A DNA stretch of 64,000 nt from Gammaproteobacteria bacterium (GCA_014337915.1 QUBU01000009.1:1-64000), one strand, 5' to 3'. Counted from the stretch's first letter, positions 51,992 to 61,439 are shown. The notes: generated by a model not told the origin, from the letters alone. Program-made: numbers and translations.

Positions 51992-52816
51992 CTACCCAAA
52001 AAGGCTCTTGACCCTGGTGAGCAGGCCGGACCTTGCCGGGAATGGCTCGACCACCTGCGCCAGAATCACCGAGACGTTGTCCTTGCCCCCATGATCATTG
52101 CTGAGCTGTATCAGCTGCTGACCAACGATCTCAAGATTAGCATTAAAAGTGCTGATCGTTAAGTGAATGTCTTCATCTTCGACCATATCCGGCAGGCCAT
52201 CCGAACACATCAGGTAGATATCCCCCGGCAGGGCATGGTCTTCCTGGACCTCGACCTGGACCCCGGGCTCGACCCCGAGCGCCCGGGTGACGTAGTTCCG
52301 GTTGGTGGAGCGGGCGGCTTCCTCCTGCGAGTAGTAGCCGCGGTCCACCAGTTCCTGGAGCAGGGAATGGTCCATGGTGAGTTGCTCGAAGCGACCCCGT
52401 CGCAGGCGATAGATGCGGGAATCGCCGACATGCGCGATCGATACGCGGTTGTCGTAGAACAGCAGCGCGACGATCGTGGTGCCCATGCCTTCGCACTGCG
52501 GCTGGCTCCTGGCGGTCTGGTGGATGATCTTGTTCGCCCGGGCCACGGCGTCCCGCAGGACGATGGACTGGCGCATCATCCGGCTCTCCGGGTCCAGGGC
52601 GGCTCGGTCCTCGCGCTGGCAGGCCTCGCCTACGAATTCCAGCACCGTCCGGACGGCAATGCCGCTGGCCACCTCACCCGCGTTATAGCCGCCCATGCCA
52701 TCGGCGAGCACCAGCAACCCGGTATCGAGGTTGGTACCGATGGCGTCTTCGTTATGCTCACGCACACGGCCAACATCCGTGAGCTGCGCGGCGCGGATTT
52801 TGTTTCGCAGGCTCAT
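51992..52816 (-). CDS. PP2C-type Ser/Thr protein phosphatase
   Basis: This cytoplasmic metal-dependent phosphatase would reverse the neighbouring kinase. Its motifs are TDVGRVREHNEDAIG, LVLADGMGGYNAGEVAS, MGTTIVALLF, HVGDSRIYRLRRG, LMCSDGLPDMVED and HGGKDNVSVIL. It is 274 residues, the usual length for the single-domain bacterial (Stp-type) enzymes. Its ATG overlaps the kinase stop (ATGA), so kinase and phosphatase are translated together. Confidence 0.93.
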   Translation of the reverse strand: MSLRNKIRAAQLTDVGRVREHNEDAIGTNLDTGLLVLADGMGGYNAGEVASGIAVRTVLEFVGEACQREDRAALDPESRMMRQSIVLRDAVARANKIIHQTARSQPQCEGMGTTIVALLFYDNRVSIAHVGDSRIYRLRRGRFEQLTMDHSLLQELVDRGYYSQEEAARSTNRNYVTRALGVEPGVQVEVQEDHALPGDIYLMCSDGLPDMVEDEDIHLTISTFNANLEIVGQQLIQLSNDHGGKDNVSVILAQVVEPFPARSGLLTRVKSLFG

Positions 52817-55374
52817 GACGACCGGGCTGGGGACGTTGAATCCAACCTACTACAACAGTCACGCAACGCCAATGCCATGGCTCGGCCGCTGGGGTAGCGG
52901 TCGGAGGGGTCCTTCGCGAGGGCGCGATCCAGTACGCCGTCGATGCAGGCCGGCAGGTCGTCCCGGGCCTCGCGGACCGAAGGGTGCCGCTCGTGGGCAA
53001 TCTTCTGCATCAGCCTCGGGATGGAATCGGCCCGGAAGGGCGGGTTTCCCGTCAGCAGCTGGAACAGAGTGATGCCGAGGGAAAACAGGTCCGACTGCCC
53101 GGTCACGTTCGTTCCCGCCAGTTGCTCGGGTGACATGTAGGAAGGTGTGCCCAGGATGATGCCGGTCTTGGTGCGGCTGCTGTCGGTCAGCCGGGCGATG
53201 CCGAAATCCGTGATCTTCAGGCTGTCCGTCTCGCGGTCGTACATGATGTTGGCTGGCTTGATGTCCCGGTGGACGACGTGCTGGCCATGAGCATAGTGCA
53301 ATGCCTCGGCGGCGCGCGCCATCAGTTCCAGGACGCGGCGTGGCGGCAGGAGGTTGCCAGGCTGGGCATAGTGGCTGAGTGACTTGCCCGGAAAATACTC
53401 CATTGCCAGGTAGGCGACCTGGCCGTCTTCGCCGGCGTCGTAGATGCTGATGATGTTGGGGTGGTTCAGCCGCCCGGCAGACTCGGCTTCGCGCAGGAAC
53501 TGCGTCTTGGCATTGACCAGGTCGGAGTCGGTGAACTCTTCTGCCAGCGCGATCGTCTTGATCGCGACCCGACGGTTGATCTTCGGGTCGCGACCGAGGT
53601 AGACGGTGGCCATGGCGCCGCGGCCGATGGCGTCCTCGATCTGGTAGCGGCCGATGGTCTGGCCACTGAGGACCGGCTCGTCCACTACCGGTTTCAGGAC
53701 CGGGCGCAGCGCTGGCGTCTCGGGCGGCTGGCCCTGCTCACCCTGCAGGCCGCTGCGCATGCCGGCCAGCTTTTTCAGTTTCTCGCCGGCGTGCCGGTAG
53801 TCCGGGTCGATCCCGGCAAGGTGCCGTAGTACACGCTCCGCTTTCGCAAGGTCACGCTGGCGGGCATGCTCCAGCGCAACCTCGTACAGGCGCTCCTTGA
53901 CGTGTGCGCTCGGGGGCTGGTGGCGCAGCACCGAGAACGCCATGTCCAGTTCGTCGCCGGCGCTGGCCTTTTCGGCTGCCGGCGCCGGGGAACCTGCGGC
54001 AGCCACAGCCGGCAGCAGTGGTGTGCTGCCGGCGCCGGCAGCCGGATGCGCGAGGCGCACGGTGCCACTGGCCACCACGGCGAACAGCGCAACGGAGCCG
54101 AGCTGGGTCCAGAGGCCAGGCCCGAGCAGCAGGTAGGCTTCGATCGCCAGGAGCGCAGCGCCGCCGCACAGGCCGATCATCAGCGTCAGCGCCGTCGGGA
54201 TGGCGTGTCCCCAGCGCAGGATGGCTATGCCGATGAGCACCATGAGGGAGATTTCCAGCCAGTGCAGCCACGCCGGCCGCACGATGTAGTCTTCCTGCAG
54301 GATGTTCGACAGTGCGGTCGCCACCAGCAACGCAGGTGTGGCGCGGTCCTCGATCGGCGTCGCGTAGCCGGTGTCGGTGGCGGCAAGGCTGCCATGGCCG
54401 AGGATGACGATGTGGCCGGCAACCCGCCGGGCCTCGGCATTGGATCCCAGCAACTGCCCGGCCGGCACGATATCGAACGCCGGGTGCTGGTTCTGGCCTG
54501 GATAGAAGCGCAGCAACGCGCCGGCACCACCCGAGGTGGGAATGCTGCGCTTGTCCCAGCGAATGGCGTCCACTTCCAGCGTCGGTGGCGTGCCGCTGGG
54601 GAAGGTCAGTGCCAGGGCCGCGCGCAGGGCTACGGAGGGCAAGCGCCCGCCGGCTGCGCCCACCAGCAGGTCATGGCGCCGGACGATGCCATCGGCGTCC
54701 GGCCAGAATTCGGCATGGCCCGCGCCGAGTGCCACCCGGCAGATCGGATCCGGTGGGGCCGCGACTGCGCGTACCTGTCGCATCGGGATCGCCGCAGCAT
54801 CCGGCGCGGCCGTGACGGCCTCCATGAGGTGCCGGGCGCAACCACCAGTCATGGATGCAGCCGCCGTGCGCGTGCTCTCGTAGGTCGGCATGCTGATGAT
54901 CGTATTGCGCAGGCTGCCGATCGCGGCAAGGGTTGCCGTGTGCAGCTCGGCGCGGTGGCGCATGGCGGTAAGCCTGCGGGCGAAGGCACTGCCGTCCGGG
55001 CCGGCGCCGCCGCGGCGCTCGATCTCGGTGAGCGCCGCGAGTTGTGCGGCATCCGGCAGGGTGTTCGCCATCGGCGGCGGGTCGAGGGCGATCACCAGGC
55101 GAGCGCCTGCCTTGCCCAGTGCCCGGAGGACATCCGGAAACCGCGCGGCCTCCCAGAGGCTGCCCGCGCCGTCGTCCAGCTTGCTGGTATCGACGATGAC
55201 GATCTGCGGGCTGCCGGCGGTGCCTTGCAGCCCCTGGATGAGGTCGTAGAATCCCTGCTCGATCCGGGTCGAGACCGGGGCGAGCGACAGCAAGACGCCG
55301 GCCAGCAGGATGCTCAGGCCAGCCGGACCCGGCCGCAGCGAACCGCCCTTGGTGACGCTGTCCCACGCACGCAT
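52813..55374 (-). CDS. CHASE2 Ser/Thr protein kinase
   Basis: This is an 853-residue transmembrane kinase. One helix (about 17-35) leads into a CHASE2 extracytoplasmic sensor domain (about 37-360). Three more helices follow (about 366-440), then a helical, TPR-like region (about 475-540) and a C-terminal Hanks-type kinase (577-845). Kinase residues are the glycine loop GRGAMATVYLG, K606 in VAIKTI, HRDIKPANIMY, DFG at 723-725 and the SPE at 748-750, with T and S residues in the activation loop. The ATG at 55374 was chosen; the frame runs on into radA without a good start. The signal it senses is unknown. Confidence 0.9.
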   Translation of the reverse strand: MRAWDSVTKGGSLRPGPAGLSILLAGVLLSLAPVSTRIEQGFYDLIQGLQGTAGSPQIVIVDTSKLDDGAGSLWEAARFPDVLRALGKAGARLVIALDPPPMANTLPDAAQLAALTEIERRGGAGPDGSAFARRLTAMRHRAELHTATLAAIGSLRNTIISMPTYESTRTAAASMTGGCARHLMEAVTAAPDAAAIPMRQVRAVAAPPDPICRVALGAGHAEFWPDADGIVRRHDLLVGAAGGRLPSVALRAALALTFPSGTPPTLEVDAIRWDKRSIPTSGGAGALLRFYPGQNQHPAFDIVPAGQLLGSNAEARRVAGHIVILGHGSLAATDTGYATPIEDRATPALLVATALSNILQEDYIVRPAWLHWLEISLMVLIGIAILRWGHAIPTALTLMIGLCGGAALLAIEAYLLLGPGLWTQLGSVALFAVVASGTVRLAHPAAGAGSTPLLPAVAAAGSPAPAAEKASAGDELDMAFSVLRHQPPSAHVKERLYEVALEHARQRDLAKAERVLRHLAGIDPDYRHAGEKLKKLAGMRSGLQGEQGQPPETPALRPVLKPVVDEPVLSGQTIGRYQIEDAIGRGAMATVYLGRDPKINRRVAIKTIALAEEFTDSDLVNAKTQFLREAESAGRLNHPNIISIYDAGEDGQVAYLAMEYFPGKSLSHYAQPGNLLPPRRVLELMARAAEALHYAHGQHVVHRDIKPANIMYDRETDSLKITDFGIARLTDSSRTKTGIILGTPSYMSPEQLAGTNVTGQSDLFSLGITLFQLLTGNPPFRADSIPRLMQKIAHERHPSVREARDDLPACIDGVLDRALAKDPSDRYPSGRAMALALRDCCSRLDSTSPARSS

Positions 55375-55491
55375 TTCGACATAGTATCGGCCGCGCCAGT
55401 CGCTGACTGAGAACCGGTTGGGATTCTTCCGTGGCTGGTGGTTTTTGCCGCTGGCCCGGCGGCCGCCGATGAGATCAGGATCACATTTTCC

Positions 55492-56850
55492 ATGGCCAGA
55501 ACGCAGATCGCCTACAGCTGCAGCCAGTGTGGCTCGACCAGCCTGAAATGGCAGGGCCAGTGCCCTGCCTGCGGGGCCTGGAACAGCCTGGAGCCCGAGA
55601 CGCGCGCCGCGGAGCCGCGCAGCCCGCGGCAACGCGCCGAGGGTGGTCCGACCCGGCTGGCGGATCTGCGGCCGCTGGCAATGGAGCGACGCCCGACGGG
55701 CATCGGTGAACTCGACCGGGTACTTGGCGGTGGGCTGGTCCCGGGCTCCATCGTCCTCGTGGGTGGCGCTCCCGGCATCGGCAAGTCGACACTGCTGCTG
55801 CAGGTGGCCGGCATCAGCCAGCCTGACTGGCCCACTCTGTACGTCAGCGGCGAGGAGTCGGCCGACCAGGTGGCCCTGCGGGCGCGCCGGCTGGGCCTCG
55901 ATCCGGCCGCGGTGATGGTGTTGACCACGACCAGCGTGGACGATGTGGTGGATGCCGCCCGGCAGCTGCGCAGCGCATGCCTGATCATCGATTCCATCCA
56001 GACGATGGCAGCGGACTCCATGCCAGCGGCACCCGGGTCGCCGAGCCAGCTGCGCGAGTGCACGGCGCGACTGATCCAGCTGGCGAAGACCGCGGGGGTT
56101 GCCATCGTGCTGATCGGCCATGTCACCAAGGAGGGGATCATTGCCGGCCCGCGGATGCTCGAGCACATGGTGGATGCGGTCCTGTACTTCGAGGATGAGA
56201 CCAGCAGTCGTTTTCGCCTGCTGAGGTCGGTCAAGAACCGGTTTGGCGCGGCGAATGAGTTGGGCATCTTCGCCATGAGCGAAGAGGGGCTGCGCGAAGT
56301 GCGCAATCCTTCCGCCATCTTCCTGTCACCCTCAGGGGAGCGGGTGGCGGGAGCAGCGGTCACGGTCCTGCACCAGGGTACACGGCCGCTGGTGGTCGAA
56401 GTCCAGGCGCTGACCGATCGCGGGGCTGGAGGGCCATCCCGGCGCCTCGCAGTGGGCATGGACCAGAACCGCCTGGTGCTGCTCCTGGCGGCCCTGCATC
56501 GCCATGGCGGGCTGGGTACCCACGACGATGACGTTTTCGTGAATGTCGTTGGTGGCGTGCGCATCAGCGAGACGGCGGCGGACCTGGCGCTGCTCGCCGC
56601 GGTGATGTCGAGCCATCGCGGGATCGTGCTGCCCGCCGCCACGGTGGTCTTCGGCGAGGTGGGCCTCGGCGGTGAAATCCGGCCGGTCGCTTTCGGCGAG
56701 GAGCGGATCCGCGAGGCCGCAAAGCTCGGTTTCACGCACGCGGTGGTCCCACGCGCCAACCTGCCGCGCCGGCCCGTTCCCGGCATCGAGGTTGCCGGTG
56801 TGGGGCGCCTCGCCGAGGCGCTGCGCGCCCTTGCCGTGCCGGGCGCCTAG
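55492..56850 (+). CDS. radA: DNA repair protein RadA
   Basis: RadA helps branch migration in recombination. It has the zinc finger CSQCGSTSLKWQGQCPACGAW, the Walker A GGAPGIGKSTLLLQVAG, the RadA-specific KNRFG (residues 244-248) and a C-terminal Lon-like domain (FVNVVGGVRISETAADLALL). It is 452 residues. It is divergent from the kinase gene, with 117 bases between. Its stop TAG lies in a CTAG shared with the stop of the convergent CNNM gene. Confidence 0.96.
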   Translation: MARTQIAYSCSQCGSTSLKWQGQCPACGAWNSLEPETRAAEPRSPRQRAEGGPTRLADLRPLAMERRPTGIGELDRVLGGGLVPGSIVLVGGAPGIGKSTLLLQVAGISQPDWPTLYVSGEESADQVALRARRLGLDPAAVMVLTTTSVDDVVDAARQLRSACLIIDSIQTMAADSMPAAPGSPSQLRECTARLIQLAKTAGVAIVLIGHVTKEGIIAGPRMLEHMVDAVLYFEDETSSRFRLLRSVKNRFGAANELGIFAMSEEGLREVRNPSAIFLSPSGERVAGAAVTVLHQGTRPLVVEVQALTDRGAGGPSRRLAVGMDQNRLVLLLAALHRHGGLGTHDDDVFVNVVGGVRISETAADLALLAAVMSSHRGIVLPAATVVFGEVGLGGEIRPVAFGEERIREAAKLGFTHAVVPRANLPRRPVPGIEVAGVGRLAEALRALAVPGA

Positions 56851-58187
56851 GACTCCGGGGCCAGGTCGGCCGGCGTTTCTGCCGGCTGGCGGATGCGTAC
56901 GCTGTCTACGACGTTGCCGCTGATCTGCAGGATCTCGATGGCGTAGCCGTTGAGCATGAGCCTGGTGTCCTTGCGCGGAATGCTGCCGAGTTTCTCCAGG
57001 ATAAGGCCATTGAGGGTCTTGGGCCCGTCGGTTGGCAGGCTCCAGTTCATCATGCGGTTGAGGACCCGGACGTTGGCGCTGGCGTCGACGATGTAGCTGC
57101 CGGAAGCCGCGTCATGGCGCGGCACGCTTGGGCCGGCCTCCGCGGGCTCGCTGGTGAAGTCACCGACGATTTCCTCCAGCAGGTCCTCCAGTGTGACGAT
57201 ACCCTGGATGTCGCCATATTCGTCAACCACAAACGCTGTCCGCTGGCGGCTGCGCTGGAACTGGACCAGCTGCTTGTTCAGCGGCGTGGCTTCCGGTACG
57301 AAGTATGGTTCGTCCAGCAGGGTTTCGAGAACCGCCGGTGACAGCTTCTCGGAGTAGGGATGGGCGATCAGCCGCTTGACGTGCAGCAGGCCCACCACGT
57401 TGTCGATCGCCTCGCGGTAAACCGGCAGGCGCGTGTAACCGCTGCTGCGGATGGTGGTGATGATCCTGTCCCAGTCATCCGTGAGGTCGATACCGACCAC
57501 CTCGTTCTGGGGGATCATGATGTCCTCGACGGTGATCTCCCCGAGTTCCAGGACGCGCATCATGATCTCGTGCCGCTTGCGTGGCAGGAGCGCGCCTGAC
57601 TCCGCCAGCATAGTCCGCAGTTCCTCGATGGTGAGGTTGTGGCCAGCACTGTCCTCGGGGCGCATGCCCAGCAGGCGCAGCATGCCGTTCGAAAAGAACG
57701 TGATCAACGCGACCGACCAACTGATCGGCAGCAGGAACCGCAGCAGGAAGTGATAGAAATAGGCGCCGGTGAACGCCACGCGTTCTGGGCGCACCGCCGC
57801 GTAGGTCTTCGGCGTCACTTCGCCGAATATGAGGATCAGCACGGTGACGACGACCGTGCCGATGGCGGCGGCGGCCGGGCCGCCAAGCTGCAGCGTGGCC
57901 ACGGTCACGATTCCGGCCAGTGCATTGTTGACCAGGTTGTTGCAGAACAGGATGACACCGATCAGGCGGTCTGGCCGCTTCAGCAGGTTTTCGGCAAAGC
58001 GGGCGCCGCGATGCCCGGTGCTGGCGAGATGTCGTAACCGGTAGCGGTTGACCGACATCAATGCTGTCTCGGTGCCGGAGAAAAAGGCAGAGCAGAGCAG
58101 CAGGAAGAGCATGGATCCGAACAACATGCCCAGCGGGATTTCTATGCCCAAGGTGAGGAATTCTCCTGATCCGGAAACTGCGGCCAT
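56847..58187 (-). CDS. CNNM/CorC-family membrane protein (DUF21, CBS pair, CorC_HlyC)
   Basis: Members are linked to magnesium or cobalt efflux or related transport. This 446-residue protein has a DUF21 membrane domain with helices in residues 15-165, two CBS domains (VEDIMIPQNEVVGID and GDIQGIVTLEDLLEEIVGD regions) and a C-terminal CorC_HlyC domain (DASANVRVLNRMMNWSLP). The ATG at 58187 was chosen. It is transcribed away from ffh and overlaps radA tail to tail. Confidence 0.9.
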   Translation of the reverse strand: MAAVSGSGEFLTLGIEIPLGMLFGSMLFLLLCSAFFSGTETALMSVNRYRLRHLASTGHRGARFAENLLKRPDRLIGVILFCNNLVNNALAGIVTVATLQLGGPAAAAIGTVVVTVLILIFGEVTPKTYAAVRPERVAFTGAYFYHFLLRFLLPISWSVALITFFSNGMLRLLGMRPEDSAGHNLTIEELRTMLAESGALLPRKRHEIMMRVLELGEITVEDIMIPQNEVVGIDLTDDWDRIITTIRSSGYTRLPVYREAIDNVVGLLHVKRLIAHPYSEKLSPAVLETLLDEPYFVPEATPLNKQLVQFQRSRQRTAFVVDEYGDIQGIVTLEDLLEEIVGDFTSEPAEAGPSVPRHDAASGSYIVDASANVRVLNRMMNWSLPTDGPKTLNGLILEKLGSIPRKDTRLMLNGYAIEILQISGNVVDSVRIRQPAETPADLAPES

Positions 58188-58326
58188 CGTTGCGAATGGC
58201 CGCTGCCGGTGTCAAGGAAGCACGCTTGCCCGCCCTGGCCACCTGCGGGACGCTGGCGGTATTTGCCGGTAAAATGCCGTCAGGTTTCGGTAATTCCACT
58301 CCATCCACCCACCACGGAGGCCGTGC

Positions 58327-59688
58327 TTGTTCGCCAATCTGACCGACCGGCTGCGCCAGGTCGTCGACCACGTTCGCGGCCGTGGACGGCTGACGGACGA
58401 AAACATCCAGGAAGCGGTGCGCGAGGTGCGGCGGGCGCTCATCGAGGCCGACGTTGCGCTCCCCGTGATCCGTGACCTGATCGCGCGCGTCCAGGAGCGG
58501 GCGGTTGGCACCGAGATCAACCGCAGCCTCACGCCCGGCCAGGCATTCATTGCGATTCTCCAGCAGGAAATCACTGCCCAGCTCGGTACCGAACCGGCTG
58601 CACTCGACCTGCGCCATCGGCCGCCGGTGCCGATCCTTCTCGTCGGACTCCAGGGTGGTGGCAAGACCACGAGCGCTGGCAAGCTCGCCGTCTACCTGAA
58701 GGAGCGCCTGGGGCGCCGCCCAATGCTGGTCAGCCTGGACACCCGGCGCCCGGCGGCGATGCTGCAGCTCGAACGGCTCGCCGCGCAGGCAGGCGTGAGT
58801 TGCGCCCCGGCAAGCCCCAGCGAGCAGCCTGCGGACATCGCCCGGCGTGCCATGGACGTGGCGCGGCGCGAGCAGGCGGACGTGCTGATCCTCGATACGG
58901 CCGGTCGCACCCGGCTGGATGACGAGCTGCTGGCGGAACTGCGGGAGTTGCATGCGCTCACCGGCCCCGCGGAAACCCTGTTCGTCCTCGACAGCATGGC
59001 CGGGCAGGATGCCGTCAATGCCGCCCGCGCGTTCGCCGCGACCCTGCCGGTCACGGGCATCATCCTCACCAAGGCGGACGGTGATGCCCGCGGCGGTGCG
59101 GCGCTCTCGGCACGTGCGATCACCGGGCAGCCGATCAAGTTCGTTGGTACGGGCGAGAAACTGCCTGCGCTCGAGGCTTTCGTTCCGGAGCGCATGGCAA
59201 CCCGTATCCTGGGTATGGGCGACGTCCTCGGCCTGGTCGAGGACATCGGCCAGAAGGTGGACAAGGCCCAGGCGGAGCGGCTTGCGCGCAAGGTGGGCAA
59301 GGGCCAGGGGTTCGACCTGGCCGATCTGCGCGAGCAGTTGCAACAGATGATGGGCATGGGTGGCCTGGAGAGCCTGCTGGCCAAGCTGCCGCTGCCGGGC
59401 GGGATGTCCGCCGACAAACTGGCCGGCCAGATGGACCCGGCCGCCCTCCGGCGCCAGATCGCGATCATCAATTCGATGACCCCGTCGGAACGGCGTTTTC
59501 CCAAGAGTATCAATGGGTCACGACGCCAGCGCATCGCGCGCGGGGCGGGGGTCGGGGTGCCGGACGTCAACCGCCTGCTGAAGCAGCATGAGCAGATGCA
59601 GAAGGTGATGAAGCGGTTTTCGAAAGGCGGCCTGCAGAAGGCCATGCGCAACATGCCGGGCGGGGCCGGGCGTTTCACTGGCCATTGA
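58327..59688 (+). CDS. ffh: Signal recognition particle protein Ffh
   Basis: Ffh binds signal peptides with 4.5S RNA and targets ribosomes to the membrane. It has the N domain, the G domain (LVGLQGGGKTTSAGKLA, DTRRPAAMLQL, DTAGRTRLD, TKADGDARGG) and a Met-rich M domain (LQQMMGMGGL, NSMTPSERRFPKSINGSRRQRIARG). It is 453 residues. A strong GGAGG precedes the TTG at 58327. TAAAAT at 58270-58275 could be its -10 box. Confidence 0.96.
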   Translation: MFANLTDRLRQVVDHVRGRGRLTDENIQEAVREVRRALIEADVALPVIRDLIARVQERAVGTEINRSLTPGQAFIAILQQEITAQLGTEPAALDLRHRPPVPILLVGLQGGGKTTSAGKLAVYLKERLGRRPMLVSLDTRRPAAMLQLERLAAQAGVSCAPASPSEQPADIARRAMDVARREQADVLILDTAGRTRLDDELLAELRELHALTGPAETLFVLDSMAGQDAVNAARAFAATLPVTGIILTKADGDARGGAALSARAITGQPIKFVGTGEKLPALEAFVPERMATRILGMGDVLGLVEDIGQKVDKAQAERLARKVGKGQGFDLADLREQLQQMMGMGGLESLLAKLPLPGGMSADKLAGQMDPAALRRQIAIINSMTPSERRFPKSINGSRRQRIARGAGVGVPDVNRLLKQHEQMQKVMKRFSKGGLQKAMRNMPGGAGRFTGH

Positions 59689-59735
59689 GCCGGGATTTCT
59701 TCTTCAGAAGCTGTGCAGCCGGCGCAGGATTCCCG

Positions 59736-59741
59736 TAAAAT
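59736..59741 (+). promoter_or_regulatory. Candidate -10 box of rpsP operon
   Basis: TAAAAT lies about 80 bases before rpsP. No good -35 lies upstream. Transcription would start near 59748, just before the leader hairpin. Confidence 0.35.
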
Positions 59742-59755
59742 CCGACGTTTGCGCG

Positions 59756-59791
59756 AGCGCCAGGTCCCTGAAGGCAGGCATCACCGGCGCT
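59756..59791 (+). promoter_or_regulatory. Leader hairpin of rpsP
   Basis: AGCGCC (59756-59761) pairs with GGCGCT (59786-59791). Inside, GGT pairs with ACC after a bulged A, then CCTG pairs with CAGG around an AAGG tetraloop. This makes a long interrupted stem of 13 pairs. No terminator U-tract follows. It may tune translation or mRNA stability of the operon. Confidence 0.4.
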
Positions 59792-59817
59792 GCAAGAGCC
59801 AGAGGAAACGATCGAGC

Positions 59818-60093
59818 ATGGTGACTATTCGACTCAGCCGCGGCGGGACGACCAAGCGGCCGTTTTATCACATCGTCGCGACTGACCACCGTAACCGGCG
59901 GGATGGCCGGTACCTGGAGCGTCTCGGTTTCTTCAATCCGATTGCTGCGGGCCGGGACACGGCGTTGCAAATCGACCTGGCCCGTGTCGAGTACTGGCAG
60001 GGCCAGGGAGCGCAGCTCTCGGCGCGGGTCTCCGCCCTGCTGGATGACTATCGCGCGGCGCAACAGCCTGCGACGGGGGCCGCGGCCGCCTGA
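59818..60093 (+). CDS. rpsP: Ribosomal protein bS16
   Basis: The 91-residue protein starts [20 protein letters not shown], with [16 protein letters not shown], both classic for S16. The C-terminal Ala-rich tail is extra. AGAGGA lies upstream of the ATG. It leads the rpsP-rimM-trmD-rplS operon. Confidence 0.96.
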   Translation: MVTIRLSRGGTTKRPFYHIVATDHRNRRDGRYLERLGFFNPIAAGRDTALQIDLARVEYWQGQGAQLSARVSALLDDYRAAQQPATGAAAA

Positions 60094-60133
60094 GCGCGGC
60101 GCGGGACTCGCAAAGTTCGCGCGGGGTTCGCGG

Positions 60134-60649
60134 GTGGACCAGCCGGCGGAGACCGCGAAAGCGCAGGTTCTGGTCGGAAGGATTTCGGGCATCTTCGGGG
60201 TCAGGGGCTGGGTCAGGGTCTACTCGTACACCGACCCGCCGGAAAATATCCTGAGGTACGGCCCCTGGCTGGTTGGTGACGACCGGCGTGCAGAGTACGC
60301 GGTCCTCGATGGGGCTACGCACGGGCGCGGGATCATCGCCCGCCTGGCAGGCATCGACGACCGTGACCAGGCGCGCGGCTTGATTGGCTCGGACATCCGC
60401 GTACCCCGCGGACGCTTCGACAGCACCGCCAGTGGCGAGTATTACTGCTCGGACCTCATCGGGCTGCGGGTCTGCGATAGGGATGGAACCGTACTCGGGC
60501 AGGTCGAGGACATCATGGAGACCGGCGCCAACGACGTCCTCGTGGTCCGGGGTGAACGCCGGCGGCTGGTGCCTTACCTGGCAACGGTAGTCAGATCGGT
60601 CGATATTGCGGCCGGCACGATGGAAGTCGACTGGGACGCTGATTTCTGA
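60134..60649 (+). CDS. rimM: Ribosome maturation factor RimM
   Basis: RimM assists 30S assembly near S19. The N-terminal barrel has VLVGRISGIFGVRGWVRVYS, and the PRC-barrel domain has YYCSDLIGLRV and ETGANDVLVV. The start is a GTG at 60134 (171 residues). It is the usual second gene of this operon. Confidence 0.94.
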   Translation: MDQPAETAKAQVLVGRISGIFGVRGWVRVYSYTDPPENILRYGPWLVGDDRRAEYAVLDGATHGRGIIARLAGIDDRDQARGLIGSDIRVPRGRFDSTASGEYYCSDLIGLRVCDRDGTVLGQVEDIMETGANDVLVVRGERRRLVPYLATVVRSVDIAAGTMEVDWDADF

Positions 60650-60667
60650 GACGGCGGGCTGGTGGAA

Positions 60668-61426
60668 ATGCGGGTCCGCGTGGTGACGTTGTTTCCCGGC
60701 ATGGTGAGCGCGGGAATGGGTTTCGGCGTCTGCGGCCGGGCGTTGTCCGCCGGAATTGCCGAAGTCGCTACGGTCAATCCCCGGGATTTTGCCCGGGATC
60801 CGCACCGCAGCGTTGACGACCGTCCCTACGGCGGCGGCCCGGGCATGGTGCTGAAGGTCGAGCCCTGGAGGGACGCGATCCGGGCAGCACGCGCGGACCT
60901 GCCGGCTGGTTCCAGGGTTGCGTTCCTGGGGCCGCAGGGCAGGCGCTTCGACCAGGCCATGGCGCGCGAGATGTGCAGCTGGCCTGGGCTGGTGCTGGTC
61001 AGCGGACGTTACGAGGGTTTTGATGAACGCCTGGTGGAGGCGGAGGCGGACTGCGAGATTTCGCTTGGCGACTTCGTCCTCAGTGGCGGCGAGGTCGCGG
61101 CACTCGCGGTGATCGATGCGGTGGTCAGGCTGCTGCCGGGAACGCTCGGTGACGAGGGTTCGGCCCAGGCTGATTCGTTCGGCGGGTACTTGCTGGACTT
61201 TCCGCATTACACGCGGCCGGAAGTGCTGGATGATGGCCGCCGGGTGCCGGCAGTGCTGGTGGAAGGCAACCACGAGGCGATCCGGAGGTGGCGCCTGAAG
61301 CAGGCCCTGGGACGAACGCAGCTGCGTCGCCCCGACCTGCTGGAGGGCAGGCAGCTGTCGGCCGAGGAACTGGATCTGCTGGGTGAGTTTCTTGCCGAGC
61401 GTGGCCAGGTTCCGGGCGACGACTGA
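60668..61426 (+). CDS. trmD: tRNA (guanine-N1)-methyltransferase
   Basis: TrmD methylates G37 in tRNAs reading CUN, CCN and CGG codons. It is a knotted methyltransferase with VVTLFPGMV, DDRPYGGGPGMVL, LVSGRYEGFDERL and GDFVLSGGE. I chose the ATG at 60668 (252 residues), which has GGTGG upstream; GTG at 60662 is also possible. Confidence 0.95.
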   Translation: MRVRVVTLFPGMVSAGMGFGVCGRALSAGIAEVATVNPRDFARDPHRSVDDRPYGGGPGMVLKVEPWRDAIRAARADLPAGSRVAFLGPQGRRFDQAMAREMCSWPGLVLVSGRYEGFDERLVEAEADCEISLGDFVLSGGEVAALAVIDAVVRLLPGTLGDEGSAQADSFGGYLLDFPHYTRPEVLDDGRRVPAVLVEGNHEAIRRWRLKQALGRTQLRRPDLLEGRQLSAEELDLLGEFLAERGQVPGDD

Positions 61427-61439
61427 GGAGTTTCAACAA

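Noticed and set aside
55375-56166. Upstream extension of the CHASE2 kinase frame
   Set aside because: This stretch lies antisense to radA, has no membrane or domain features, and the ATG at 55374 gives a normal signal-anchor start.
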